Positions 22,578 to 31,711 are shown, counted from the first letter of the stretch. The stretch is DNA of 32,127 nt from CAURMH01 sp963525745 (GCA_963525745.1 CAURMH010000012.1:1-32127); one strand, 5' to 3'. Made by a program: numbers and translations. Notes: generated by a model from the sequence alone, not told the origin.

Positions 22578-24824
22578 ATGACGAATATCAATTATGACGG
22601 CGTAGAGCAAATGCCGTTGCGTACCTTTACCGAAAACGCTTATCTGAATTATTCGATGTATGTCATCATGGATCGGGCGTTGCCTTTTATTGGCGACGGT
22701 TTAAAACCGGTGCAGCGCCGTATTATTTATGCCATGTCCGAGCTGGGGTTGAATGCGACGGCGAAATACAAAAAATCCGCACGTACGGTCGGTGATGTAT
22801 TGGGGAAATTTCATCCGCACGGCGACACTGCCTGCTATGAAGCGATGGTATTAATGGCACAACCTTTCTCTTATCGTTATCCGCTTATTGATGGGCAAGG
22901 CAACTGGGGCGCCGCCGACGATCCGAAATCCTTTGCGGCAATGCGTTATACGGAATCGCGATTATCCAAAATTGCCGAAGTTTTGCTGAGCGAATTAGGC
23001 GAGGGAACGGTGGATTATCAGCCTAATTTTGACGGAACGCTGGAAGAGCCGCAGTATTTACCCGCGAGGCTGCCGCATATCTTATTAAACGGCACGACAG
23101 GAATCGCTGTCGGCATGGCGACGGATATTCCTCCTCATAATTTGAATGAAATTGCCACGGCGGCAACATTGTTGCTGGATAATCCTCATGCCACGTTAAC
23201 GCAAATTCTTGAACATGTGCAAGGCCCTGATTATCCGACGGAAGCGGAAATTATTACGCCTAAAGCCGAGATTTTTAAAATGTATGAGCAAGGACGCGGC
23301 TCAATCAAAATGCGCGCCGTCTGGAAAAAAGAGGAGGGGGAAATTGTGATCACCGCCCTTCCTCATCAGGCTTCGCCGTCTAAAATCATTGCGCAAATTG
23401 CAGAACAAATGACGGCGAAAAAATTGCCGATGGTAGAAGATATTCGTGACGAAGCCGATCATATTAATCCGATTCGTTTGGTTATCGTGCCGCGTTCCAA
23501 TCGTGTTGATACCGAGGCCTTGATGGCGCATTTGTTTGCCACCACCGATTTGGAAAAAAGTTATCGTATCAATATGAATATGATCGGTCTGGATAATAAA
23601 CCGGCGGTTAAAAATCTGTTACAAATTTTGACCGAATGGTTGGTTTTCCGCCGTAAGACGGTGACGCGCCGCTTGCAATATCGTTTGGATAAGGTATTGT
23701 CCCGTTTACATATTTTAGCCGGTTTAATGATCGCTTTCTTAAATATTGACGAAATTATTGAGATTATTCGCCAGGAGGATAATCCTAAAAACGAATTAAT
23801 TGCGCGTTTTAACTTAAGCGATGAGCAGGCGGAGGCGATTTTAAACCTACGTTTACGCCATTTGGCGAAACTTGAAGAGCATGAATTGCGCGCCGAGCAG
23901 GATAAATTGGAAAAAGAGCGGTTGAATTTAACCCAGATTTTGTCTTCGGAGCGTCGTTTAAACACATTGATAAAAAAAGAAATTCAGGAAGATGCACAAA
24001 AATACGGCACGTCTCGTCTTTCGCCGTTAATTGAGCGAACAGAGGCTAAAGCGATTGCGGAAAGTGATATGCTGCCGGCCGAGCCGGTTACCGTCATCTT
24101 GTCCGAAATGGGGTGGGCACGTTGTGCCAAAGGGCATGATATTGATGTGCAGGGATTAAGTTATAAAGCGGGCGATCGTTATCGTTCCCATGCTTACGGC
24201 AAAAGCAATCAGGCGGCGATATTTATCGACAATACAGGGCGAAGTTACGCCGTTGATCCGCTGAGCCTTCCTTCCGCTCGCTCGCAAGGGGAACCGCTGA
24301 CCGGTAAATTAGCCTTGCCTGCCGGAGCGACGGTAGAGCATGTATTAATGGGAGCTGAAGACCAGTTGCTTTTAATGGCTTCCGATGCCGGATATGGTTT
24401 TATCTGTCAATTGGAAGATTTGATTGCGCGTAATAAAACAGGTAAGGCGCTGATTAATTTACCGGAAAATGCAAAAGTATTGCCGCCTCAAACTCTTCAA
24501 CATTCGACCGCACTTTTAGTCGCATTGACTTCCGCAGGGCGGATGTTGATTTTTCCGGTAAAGGATTTGCCTGTTTTATCAAAGGGAAAAGGGAATAAAA
24601 TTATCTCTATTTCGGCAGAAAAGGCGAAAAATCGGTTAGAGTTATTGACCAAATTATTCTTAATTTCCGAGCATTCTGCCCTTGTTTTTCACTCCGGGAA
24701 GCGTAAAATCACTCTGACTCCGGCAGATTTACAACAGTTCTATGCCGAACGGGGTCGCAAAGGCTATGCGTTACCGCGTGGTTTACATCATAATGCAGAT
24801 ATTGAGGTAATTACTCAAGAATAG
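22578..24824 (+). CDS. parC: DNA topoisomerase IV subunit A
   Basis: ParC cuts and rejoins DNA in topoisomerase IV. The 748-residue protein shows the winged-helix breakage domain with catalytic tyrosine Y124 in AAMRYTES, the tower and coiled-coil region (about 340-480, with NLRLRHLAKLEEHELRAEQDKL) and a C-terminal beta-pinwheel domain (about 495-740). Within the quinolone region the sequence is HPHGDTACYEAM: T84 stands where E. coli S80 and Haemophilus S84 are serine, while the acidic E88 is kept. GAADDPKSF has Ala where Pro is common. It lies 67 bases after nirK; that gap holds an uptake signal (22522-22530). A short hairpin, GGGG-CATATT-CCCC (24844-24857), follows the gene. Confidence 0.98.
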   Translation: MTNINYDGVEQMPLRTFTENAYLNYSMYVIMDRALPFIGDGLKPVQRRIIYAMSELGLNATAKYKKSARTVGDVLGKFHPHGDTACYEAMVLMAQPFSYRYPLIDGQGNWGAADDPKSFAAMRYTESRLSKIAEVLLSELGEGTVDYQPNFDGTLEEPQYLPARLPHILLNGTTGIAVGMATDIPPHNLNEIATAATLLLDNPHATLTQILEHVQGPDYPTEAEIITPKAEIFKMYEQGRGSIKMRAVWKKEEGEIVITALPHQASPSKIIAQIAEQMTAKKLPMVEDIRDEADHINPIRLVIVPRSNRVDTEALMAHLFATTDLEKSYRINMNMIGLDNKPAVKNLLQILTEWLVFRRKTVTRRLQYRLDKVLSRLHILAGLMIAFLNIDEIIEIIRQEDNPKNELIARFNLSDEQAEAILNLRLRHLAKLEEHELRAEQDKLEKERLNLTQILSSERRLNTLIKKEIQEDAQKYGTSRLSPLIERTEAKAIAESDMLPAEPVTVILSEMGWARCAKGHDIDVQGLSYKAGDRYRSHAYGKSNQAAIFIDNTGRSYAVDPLSLPSARSQGEPLTGKLALPAGATVEHVLMGAEDQLLLMASDAGYGFICQLEDLIARNKTGKALINLPENAKVLPPQTLQHSTALLVALTSAGRMLIFPVKDLPVLSKGKGNKIISISAEKAKNRLELLTKLFLISEHSALVFHSGKRKITLTPADLQQFYAERGRKGYALPRGLHHNADIEVITQE

Positions 24825-24843
24825 TGTTTAATCTGCGTCTATC

Positions 24844-24863
24844 GGGGCATATTCCCCTGTTTA
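24844..24863 (+). terminator. Short hairpin after parC
   Basis: GGGG (24844-24847) and CCCC (24854-24857) enclose CATATT and are followed by TGTTT, 19 bases after the parC stop and just before the gltS ribosome site. With only a 4-bp stem it is at best a weak terminator. Confidence 0.35.
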
Positions 24864-24880
24864 AACCTAGGAGGTAATTC

Positions 24881-26095
24881 ATGAATTTCGTGTTTGATTC
24901 TTACCAAACTTTGGCACTTGCCAGTCTGGTATTATTGCTTGGTTATTTTTTAGTAAAACGTATTAGCGTTTTAAAGGCGTTTAATATTCCCGAGCCCGTT
25001 GTCGGCGGCTTTATCGTGGCAATTGGTTTACTAATTTGGCACCAGATTAACGGTGTGCATTTTACTTTTGATAAAAATTTACAAAACACAATGATGTTAG
25101 TGTTTTTTACATCAATCGGATTAAGTGCAAATTTTGCCCGTCTTATCAAAGGCGGCAAACCGCTGGTTATTTTTCTATTCGCCGCCGGATTGTTGATTGT
25201 TTGTCAAAATACGATAGGGGTTGTCGGTGCGGAGTTATTAGGTATTGATCCCGCTTACGGTTTATTGGCCGGTTCCGTCACGTTGACCGGCGGTCACGGC
25301 ACGGGCGCGGCGTGGGCGGATACCTTCGCACAGGCATTTAATCTTCCTGCCGCAACGGAAATCGCGATGGCTTGCGCCACATTCGGGTTAGTTTTCGGTG
25401 GAATTTTAGGCGGTCCGGTCGCCCGTTATTTACTTAATCATCAAAAACAGGGAGAAAATCCTGAAAATGATGAAGTCGACGATGTACAAGAAGCCTTTGA
25501 GCATCCGACTTATAAGCGGAAAGTGAATGCCCGTTCAATTATTGAAACGATTGCCATGATGTCAATTTGTCTACTGATCGGGCAATATTTGGACGGCATA
25601 ACAAAGGGGACGGCTATTCAATTACCGACATTCGTATGGTGTTTATTTACCGGCGTTATTATGAGAAATACATTAACCCATTTATTTAAATTCCAAGTTG
25701 CCGATTCAGCAATTGATGTGCTCGGCAGTGTCGGATTGTCTATTTTCTTAGCCATTGCATTAATGTCATTAAAGCTGTGGGAACTTGCCGGTTTAGCAAC
25801 GGATGTGATGGTGATTTTAGCTATTCAAGTTGTATTTATGGCGTTTTTTGCAATTTATGTAACTTATCGAATGATGGGGAAGGACTATGACGCCATCGTG
25901 CTCAGTGCCGGTCACTGTGGTTTCGGTTTAGGTGCGACACCGACCGCGGTTGCTAATATGCAGGCAATCACCAGTCGTTTTGGACCATCGCATAAAGCGT
26001 TTTTAATTGTTCCGATGGTCGGTGCGTTTTTCATTGATTTGATTAATGCGGCTTTATTGAAAGTTTTCTTTGGCGTTGTGTCATTCTTACATTAA
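24881..26095 (+). CDS. gltS: Sodium/glutamate symporter GltS
   Basis: This 404-residue inner-membrane protein of the ESS family imports glutamate with sodium. About ten hydrophobic segments form two inverted halves. The two re-entrant signature loops are visible: TLTGGHGTGAAWADTF (near residue 136) and SAGHCGFGLGATPTAVANM (near 345). A charged loop (about 187-215, HQKQGENPENDEVDDVQEAFEHPTYKRK) divides the halves. Length matches E. coli GltS (401). It has an ideal ribosome site, AGGAGG, 8 bases before the ATG, stronger than those of its neighbours. It ends before a bidirectional terminator shared with grpE. Confidence 0.96.
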   Translation: MNFVFDSYQTLALASLVLLLGYFLVKRISVLKAFNIPEPVVGGFIVAIGLLIWHQINGVHFTFDKNLQNTMMLVFFTSIGLSANFARLIKGGKPLVIFLFAAGLLIVCQNTIGVVGAELLGIDPAYGLLAGSVTLTGGHGTGAAWADTFAQAFNLPAATEIAMACATFGLVFGGILGGPVARYLLNHQKQGENPENDEVDDVQEAFEHPTYKRKVNARSIIETIAMMSICLLIGQYLDGITKGTAIQLPTFVWCLFTGVIMRNTLTHLFKFQVADSAIDVLGSVGLSIFLAIALMSLKLWELAGLATDVMVILAIQVVFMAFFAIYVTYRMMGKDYDAIVLSAGHCGFGLGATPTAVANMQAITSRFGPSHKAFLIVPMVGAFFIDLINAALLKVFFGVVSFLH

Positions 26096-26204
26096 TTTAG
26101 GAATGAAAGTGCGGTCAAAAAGAAAGAAGTTTTACCGACTTTGATGAAATTTGAAGTGCCGAGTGAGTAAGGCTTAGCCTTTACTGATTTTAAAATATAA
26201 AAAT

Positions 26205-26243
26205 AAAGCCCTGAATTGAGCAATTTTAATTCAGGGCTTTTTT
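26205..26243. terminator. Bidirectional terminator between gltS and grpE
   Basis: AAAGCCCTGAATT (26205-26217) pairs perfectly with AATTCAGGGCTTT (26228-26240), a 13-bp stem with a 10-base loop. T runs lie on both sides, so it can end gltS (plus) and grpE (minus) transcripts. Confidence 0.92.
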
Positions 26244-26258
26244 AGAAGCGGATAATTT

Positions 26259-26825
26259 TTATGCGGCGACCATCACCATCGCCGGGCGGATAACACGTCC
26301 GTTCAATGTATAACCTTTTTGTAAAACGGTCGTAATTTGATTGCTTTCGAAGCCTTCTGCCGGTTGCATAGAGATCGCTTGATGTAAATCAGGATTAAAA
26401 GTTTCTCCGATAGCACCCACCGGTTCAATACCAAAACGCGCAACCGTTGAAAGAAGCTCTTTCAGAGTGAGTTCAACCCCATCAAACAAGGCTTTAATGC
26501 CGGCCTCTTCCGTATTGGCAGGAGTAGCTAATGCGCGTTCTAAATTATCAATTGTATTTAGAATGTCTTTCGCAAATTTCTCAAGCGCAAATTTGTGTGC
26601 TTTTTCAATATCTTGTTCTGTACGCCGACGTAAATTTTCAATTTCGGCACGGGTACGCAGCATGATCTCCTGTTCTTTTTTAACGGATTCTTCCATCTGA
26701 ACGGCAAGCTGTTCTTCTAGTTCTTGTACGCGGGCAATCGCTTCTTCTAATGGCGCCTCCGTTTTCATTTCCATAGTTTCAATCGGTTCTTCTGTGGATT
26801 CAAATTTTTCTTCATGATTCGACAT
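26259..26825 (-). CDS. grpE: Nucleotide exchange factor GrpE
   Basis: GrpE releases ADP from DnaK and acts as the thermosensor of that chaperone cycle. The 188-residue protein has an acidic N-terminus, a long coiled coil (about 25-85, LEEAIARVQELEEQLAVQMEESVKKEQEIMLRTRAEIENLRRRTEQDIEKA) and a C-terminal beta wing ending in VLQKGYTLNGRVIRPAMVMVA, the family signature. I start at the ATG at 26825 because GGAGAAAACC lies just before it; the ATG four codons upstream (26837) has no ribosome site and its codons form that very sequence. dnaK and dnaJ are not nearby. It is divergent from nadK, with 107 bases between the starts. Confidence 0.97.
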   Translation of the reverse strand: MSNHEEKFESTEEPIETMEMKTEAPLEEAIARVQELEEQLAVQMEESVKKEQEIMLRTRAEIENLRRRTEQDIEKAHKFALEKFAKDILNTIDNLERALATPANTEEAGIKALFDGVELTLKELLSTVARFGIEPVGAIGETFNPDLHQAISMQPAEGFESNQITTVLQKGYTLNGRVIRPAMVMVAA

Positions 26826-26891
26826 GGTTTTCTCCATTAGTAAATGTTTTCGCTATTCTAGCAAGGATCTGGGAAAATTAATATGCCATGT

Positions 26892-26919
26892 AATATAATA
26901 GTGGAAATCTCGAATTCAA
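26892..26919 (-). promoter_or_regulatory. Candidate grpE promoter
   Basis: On the minus strand TTGAAT (26914-26919) and TATATT (26892-26897) are 16 bases apart, about 70 bases before the grpE ATG. CTTGAA also matches a heat-shock sigma-32 -35 box, but no clear CCCCAT -10 follows at the right distance. An uptake signal overlaps the -35 end. Confidence 0.4.
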
Positions 26920-26932
26920 GTGCGGTCAATTT

Positions 26933-27823
26933 ATGGAAAGTTTAGTTAAATCATTTAAAACCATCGGTTTGGTGGGGATTCCCCGCCATGATGCTAATTT
27001 ACAAATTCATAAAAATTTATTCCATTGGCTATTAGAACGCGGATACCATGTTCTTGTGGAACAAGACGTTGCCGAAAAATTAACCTTGCCGTCGCAGTAT
27101 CACGCAACATTAGACATAATAGGCCGTGATGCACAATTGGCGATTGTCATCGGTGGTGATGGAAATATGCTCGGCAGGGCGCGTATATTAGCGAAATATG
27201 ACATTGTTTTAATCGGCATTAATCGAGGACATTTAGGATTTCTGACCGATATTGATCCGCAAAATGCTTATGTTCAGCTGGAAGCTTGTTTCGACCGTGG
27301 CGAATTCTTTATTGAGGAGCGTTTTTTACTGACGGCCGAAATTGAACATAATGGTAAAATTATCGCATCAAGTAATGCCGTTAATGAGGCCGTTATTCAT
27401 CCGGCGAAAATTGCTCATATGATTGATTTTTATGTTTATATCAATGACAAAGCAGCTTTTTCACAGCGTTCAGACGGGTTGATTATCGCTACGCCGACCG
27501 GTTCGACCGCTTATTCTCTTTCCGCCGGCGGCCCCATTCTTACGCCGCAGCTCAACGCAATTTCACTTGTACCGATGTTTCCCCACACGCTTTCTTCCCG
27601 CCCCTTAGTGATTGACGGCGATAGCAAAATTTCAATTCAATTTACTGAATATAACCCTTCCGAACTCGAGGTGGGGTGTGATAGTCAGATTACACTTAAT
27701 TTAACTTCCGATGATATTGTGCATATTTCTAAAAGCGAAGATAAGTTACGCTTGCTTCATTTGAAAAATTATAATTATTACAATGTATTAAGTAATAAGC
27801 TAGGTTGGTTTAAAAATGCTTGA
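26933..27823 (+). CDS. nadK: NAD kinase
   Basis: This 296-residue cytoplasmic enzyme phosphorylates NAD to NADP. The ATP-site motif GGDGNMLGRAR is at 74-84 with catalytic D76. NRGHLGFLTDI, the NE-D stretch NAVNEAVIHP (about 144-153) and SDGLIIATPTGSTAYSLSAGGPI (about 182-204) complete the family signature. Length is close to E. coli NadK (292). The start ATG follows an uptake signal (26918-26926) and has no good ribosome site, yet no other start fits. The order grpE (divergent), nadK, recN matches E. coli and H. influenzae. recN follows after 67 bases that hold two LexA boxes. Confidence 0.97.
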   Translation: MESLVKSFKTIGLVGIPRHDANLQIHKNLFHWLLERGYHVLVEQDVAEKLTLPSQYHATLDIIGRDAQLAIVIGGDGNMLGRARILAKYDIVLIGINRGHLGFLTDIDPQNAYVQLEACFDRGEFFIEERFLLTAEIEHNGKIIASSNAVNEAVIHPAKIAHMIDFYVYINDKAAFSQRSDGLIIATPTGSTAYSLSAGGPILTPQLNAISLVPMFPHTLSSRPLVIDGDSKISIQFTEYNPSELEVGCDSQITLNLTSDDIVHISKSEDKLRLLHLKNYNYYNVLSNKLGWFKNA

Positions 27824-27834
27824 ATAAAAAACTT

Positions 27835-27854
27835 TACTGTATATTAAAACAGTT
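27835..27854. promoter_or_regulatory. LexA (SOS) box 1 upstream of recN
   Basis: TACTGTATATTAAAACAGTT contains CTGT-N8-ACAG (27837-27852) and is very near the LexA consensus. It overlaps a plausible promoter (TTGAAT 27820-27825, 16-base spacer, TATTAA 27842-27847), so bound LexA would block RNA polymerase. Confidence 0.88.
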
Positions 27855-27857
27855 ATA

Positions 27858-27877
27858 AACTCTCCTTATGTACAGTA
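27858..27877. promoter_or_regulatory. LexA (SOS) box 2 upstream of recN
   Basis: CTCT-N8-ACAG (27860-27875) differs from the LexA core at one base and ends in the consensus-like TACAGTA. It lies 23 bases from box 1, centre to centre, and just before the recN ribosome site. E. coli recN also has more than one LexA box. Confidence 0.6.
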
Positions 27878-27890
27878 AAGGGGAATGTTC

Positions 27891-29567
27891 ATGCTTACAC
27901 AACTTACTATAGGTAATTTTGCCATTGTTCGTCAGCTAAATATTGAATTTTCGCAGGGAATGTCCGTGATTACAGGCGAAACGGGGGCAGGTAAGTCAAT
28001 TGCTATTGATGCATTAGGGCTTTGTTTAGGACAGCGCACGGAAAGCGCGATGGTAAGAAGCGGGCAGGAGCGCGCCGAAATTTGTGCCGCTTTTCAACTT
28101 AATTCGACGGATCCCGCTTATTTGTGGCTTCAAGAACAGGAGTTACAGGATTCGGATAACCCCGAAGAATGTATTTTGCGCCGTATAGTTAATAGCGACG
28201 GACGTTCAAAAGCCTTTATTAATAACACACCTGTTTCGGTCTCACAACTAAAAGAGCTTGGTCAATATCTGATTAATATAAATGGTCAGCATGCTTCTCA
28301 ATTATTATTAAAAAATGATTATCAACTGCAGCTCTTGGATGCCTTTGCGTCGCATTCGCCACTTTTAGTTCAAATGCAAGAAGATTACCGGCATTGGAAG
28401 AAATTACAAAAAGAAGTGGAAAATTTCCAGCAAAAGCTGATTGATAATGAAGCAAGAAAACAATTGTTACAATATCAGGTTGAGGAGCTGGATGAATTTA
28501 ATTTGCAGCCTAACGAATATCTTACATTGGAAGAAGAGCAACGACGATTATCAAATAGTGAACAATTAACGAATCTATCCCAATCCGCTCTACAACTGCT
28601 GAGCGAGAATGAAACGGTTAATATCGATTTATTAATTTATCGCGCCATTCAATATGTCAATGAACTGTCCGAACTCGATTCGCGTTATACCACAGCACAG
28701 AATTTATTAAATGAAGCGTTAATTCAAGTGCAAGAAGCAACGAATGAAATTCAGCTTTTATCTTCCGGCATTGAGCAGGATCCAATGTTATTACAAGATA
28801 TTGAGCAACGTATGGGACGTACGCTGCAGCTCGCCCGCAAACATGGCGTATCTCCGGAAGCGTTGGTTGCGTTGCATAAAAAATTGAAGCTGGAATTGAC
28901 CGCGCTTTTGGATTTTTCCGAGAGTGAACAAGCACTGATAGAGCAAGAGCAAATTGCGTTTAAAAAGATGAAGCAAACGACAGAAAAATTGACCTCAGAG
29001 CGTCAACAGGCGGCTTCCCGTTTAGCCGATCGGGTTACTCGCTCAATCAAACAATTGGCAATGGAAAATGCTGAATTTTTTATTGAGTTAAACAGTAGTT
29101 TGGATAAAGTCAGCGCTAATGGTGCCGATGATGTCACCTTTATGCTACGTAGCAATTTAGGTCAAGAGCCGCAGCCATTAACGAAAATCGCTTCGGGTGG
29201 AGAGCTTTCCCGCATATCTCTTGCTATTCAGGTTTTAACTTCCGCTCAAACTGCGGTTCCCACGCTCATCTTTGATGAGGTTGATGTAGGCATCAGTGGA
29301 GCTACTGCCAGTGTAGTCGGTCAATTGTTAAGACGGCTGGGAGAGCGTTGCCAAGTATTGTGTGTAACACATTTGCCACAGGTAGCGAGTTATGGTCATC
29401 ATCATTTTACCGTTGAAAAATTGATTATTGATAACAAAACGGAGACAAAAATAACCGCACTTTCACAACAGGAGCGAGTTTATGCACTGGCAAAATTACT
29501 TGGCGGGCAGCAGGTGACGGATATGGCGTTAGCCAATGCACAGGAAATGCTAAATTCGGTTAATTAG
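27891..29567 (+). CDS. recN: DNA repair protein RecN (SMC-like)
   Basis: RecN is an SMC-like ATPase used in repair of double-strand breaks and is strongly SOS-induced. The 558-residue protein has an N-terminal ATPase half with Walker A GETGAGKS (29-36), a long coiled coil (about 155-365) and a C-terminal half with the ABC signature ASGGELSRISLAIQ and Walker B TLIFDEVDVGISG, then LCVTHLPQVASYGHHHF. I chose the ATG at 27891: GGGGAA (27880-27885) lies at the right distance and MLTQLTIxNFAIV is the usual N-terminus; ATG 27885 overlaps that site. Two LexA boxes precede it. The 112 bases after the gene (29568-29679) show no clear hairpin, and the next gene converges. Confidence 0.97.
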   Translation: MLTQLTIGNFAIVRQLNIEFSQGMSVITGETGAGKSIAIDALGLCLGQRTESAMVRSGQERAEICAAFQLNSTDPAYLWLQEQELQDSDNPEECILRRIVNSDGRSKAFINNTPVSVSQLKELGQYLININGQHASQLLLKNDYQLQLLDAFASHSPLLVQMQEDYRHWKKLQKEVENFQQKLIDNEARKQLLQYQVEELDEFNLQPNEYLTLEEEQRRLSNSEQLTNLSQSALQLLSENETVNIDLLIYRAIQYVNELSELDSRYTTAQNLLNEALIQVQEATNEIQLLSSGIEQDPMLLQDIEQRMGRTLQLARKHGVSPEALVALHKKLKLELTALLDFSESEQALIEQEQIAFKKMKQTTEKLTSERQQAASRLADRVTRSIKQLAMENAEFFIELNSSLDKVSANGADDVTFMLRSNLGQEPQPLTKIASGGELSRISLAIQVLTSAQTAVPTLIFDEVDVGISGATASVVGQLLRRLGERCQVLCVTHLPQVASYGHHHFTVEKLIIDNKTETKITALSQQERVYALAKLLGGQQVTDMALANAQEMLNSVN

Positions 29568-29679
29568 CGATAATGATTATGCTTTGATGGCACCAAGTGG
29601 GTCACGCTTTAAATAGTTTTATTTGCTTTTATTATTTTACGCTTTCATTTGATTTGATCAGTGATATTTCAAGTTGAGC

Positions 29680-31530
29680 CTATTGTACGGGATCGTTAGG
29701 TTCCTCTACTTCATTCAATATTTTTGCGGTTTCCTGATTTAATGCTTCGGCATTATTGTGAGGTTTGATAAAGGGGGTAGGCACCCAGTATTTACGTAGG
29801 ATTTCGTTTGAAAATCCATGTAGAACTTCTTCGTTCAAGCGCTCTTGATCAAGTATTCGCACTTGAGCGATAACTTCGTCTGCTTCTATTTTGTCAATGC
29901 CGAGTTTCATTAATGTGGCATGGCTTAAAGCTAATGCGGATTCAAAGGTTTCGCGTACGACAAAATCGACATCTTTTTTGATAAGACTTACGGCGGTGCG
30001 TCGGTCAAAAGTGCGGGCGAGAACAGGCAATTTCGGATAGGCGTGTTTAAGCTGAGAAACAATTTGTTCAATTCGTTGTACATCGTTGATTCCGACGATG
30101 ACGCAACTTGCTTTTTCGATTCCGGCAGCATGTAGAACATCCAGTCTGATACCGTCGCCGTAGTAAACTTTAAAGCCGAATTTCGCAGCAGCGCGGATAT
30201 TATCAACGTTACGGTCGATAACTGATACGCTAATACCCCGAGTTAGCATGGTTTGACAAACAATTTGGTTAAAGCGACCGAATCCGATAACGAGTACACT
30301 CCCTTCTAAATGGGTAATTGGATCTAGATCACTGGTATCAGGCTTAACATCTCGGTTTTGAGTGTTACGCTGGGTAAATTTTCGCATGAAAAAGGTAATA
30401 AACGGAGAAAATAAAATTGAAATAATAACGGCGGCGGTAAATGTTGCTTGTTGATCAGCATTCATTACGCCCACAGCAGCTGCGGCAGAAAACAGTACAA
30501 AAGAAAACTCACCGCCATGAGCCATTAATGTCATTCGTCCGAGGGCTTCTTTATGGGGTAATAACGATAAGCGTGCCGCCAAATAAACCATGCTACCTTT
30601 GCCAATAATATATAAAAACACAATGCCAAGAAGCCAAAAGGCGTGATGGAAAACCAGACTTAAATCCAACGACATGCCGACGCCCATAAAAAACAGTCCT
30701 AGCAGTAAACCGCGAAAGGGTTCTATATCGGCTTCCAGTTGGTGACGAAAAGCAGATTCGGACAACATGACACCGGCCACGAAAGCACCCATCGCCATTG
30801 ATAGCCCACTCAACTCCATGGCAAGTGCGGCACCCAGTACAACAAGCAATGCGGCCGCCGTCATCATTTCTCGAATATGTACTTTTGATAAAAGACGAAA
30901 AATCGGATTCATCAACCATCTACCGGTAATAATGAGTCCGATGACGGCGGAAAGTGCAAGGCCGATAGCTGTCCAATTGGGGCCGTGTTCCGTATTTCCC
31001 GGATGAGGTGCGAGGAAAGCAATTGAGGCCAACAATGGAACAATGGCTAAATCTTCGAAAATTAGGGTGGAAATGACTCTTTGTCCTTTTGCTGTACCGG
31101 TAATTCTGCGTTCTTCTAAAACCTGCATAACGATTGCTGTTGAAGACAAGGTGAATCCCATTCCAGCAATAAATGCAACTTCTTTAGATAGCTTTAAAAT
31201 ATGTATGCCGATCAAGGTGAGCAATAGACCCGATAAGGTCACTTGTAATAATCCGCGACCAAAAATCGCTCTGCGCATCGCCCAAAGTCTCTCAGGATGC
31301 ATTTCAAGGCCGATAATAAACAAAAACATAACGACCCCAAGCTCAGCCATATGAATAATGGAGGACGGATCCTGGATAACACCGAAAACAGAAGGGCCGA
31401 TCAAACATCCGGCGACTAAATAACCTAAAACACTGCCGAGTCCAATACGCTTAAATAAGGGAACAATAGTGATGCTTGTAGCCAACAATGCAACGGTTTT
31501 AAGAAGTTCGGGGCTGACGACATTGGACAT
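29680..31530 (-). CDS. kefC: Glutathione-regulated potassium efflux protein, KefB/KefC type
   Basis: This 616-residue inner-membrane CPA2 antiporter is of the type that releases K+ in exchange for H+ during electrophile stress. The membrane domain (about 1-380) has some 12-13 segments, with LVAGCLIGPSVFG, VVMFLFIIGLEMHPERLW and STLIFEDLAIVPLL typical. The regulatory loop HQLEADIEPFRGLLLGLFFMGVGMSLDL resembles KefC (HALESDIEP) more than KefB. A cytoplasmic RCK/TrkA-N domain starts near residue 410 (SVLVIGFGRFNQIV) with VIDRN, KVYYGDG and FVVRETFESAL. No kefF or kefG ancillary oxidoreductase gene is adjacent. H. influenzae has one gene of this type. The family is certain; the choice between kefB and kefC rests on the loop. 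The ribosome site is poor. Confidence 0.87.
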   Translation of the reverse strand: MSNVVSPELLKTVALLATSITIVPLFKRIGLGSVLGYLVAGCLIGPSVFGVIQDPSSIIHMAELGVVMFLFIIGLEMHPERLWAMRRAIFGRGLLQVTLSGLLLTLIGIHILKLSKEVAFIAGMGFTLSSTAIVMQVLEERRITGTAKGQRVISTLIFEDLAIVPLLASIAFLAPHPGNTEHGPNWTAIGLALSAVIGLIITGRWLMNPIFRLLSKVHIREMMTAAALLVVLGAALAMELSGLSMAMGAFVAGVMLSESAFRHQLEADIEPFRGLLLGLFFMGVGMSLDLSLVFHHAFWLLGIVFLYIIGKGSMVYLAARLSLLPHKEALGRMTLMAHGGEFSFVLFSAAAAVGVMNADQQATFTAAVIISILFSPFITFFMRKFTQRNTQNRDVKPDTSDLDPITHLEGSVLVIGFGRFNQIVCQTMLTRGISVSVIDRNVDNIRAAAKFGFKVYYGDGIRLDVLHAAGIEKASCVIVGINDVQRIEQIVSQLKHAYPKLPVLARTFDRRTAVSLIKKDVDFVVRETFESALALSHATLMKLGIDKIEADEVIAQVRILDQERLNEEVLHGFSNEILRKYWVPTPFIKPHNNAEALNQETAKILNEVEEPNDPVQ

Positions 31531-31711
31531 AAATTCAGATCCGTAAAGTTTAATGTGTTACTTTTATTTTAGCTTTTTTAGGACAAATAAAAAACACAGC
31601 AAATCAAGAAATTGTTATAATTTGACGAAAATTTTGTCACGTTTAATTTTAAAGATTTATTCAAAAATATGATTTTTTTTGACCGCACTTTAACACGAGA
31701 GATCGCTTTAT

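Noticed and set aside
23561..23965. Long antisense frames in parC, ligA (4272-4655), nirK and kefC
   Set aside because: They are opposite well-conserved genes, lack ribosome sites and have no recognisable family features.
26166..26185. Second hairpin (AGTAAGGC / GCCTTTACT) after gltS
   Set aside because: The stem has a bulge and no strong T run, and the better terminator is only 20 bases further on.
29569..29587. Fur-like sequence GATAATGATTAT just after recN
   Set aside because: Only the first half matches the Fur consensus, and the next gene converges, so there is no promoter for it to control.
29547..29608. Short frame ending LISDNDYALMAPSGSRFK after recN
   Set aside because: It is open for only about 20 codons, has no start codon with a ribosome site, and I know no match. 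It is too short to claim as a gene remnant.
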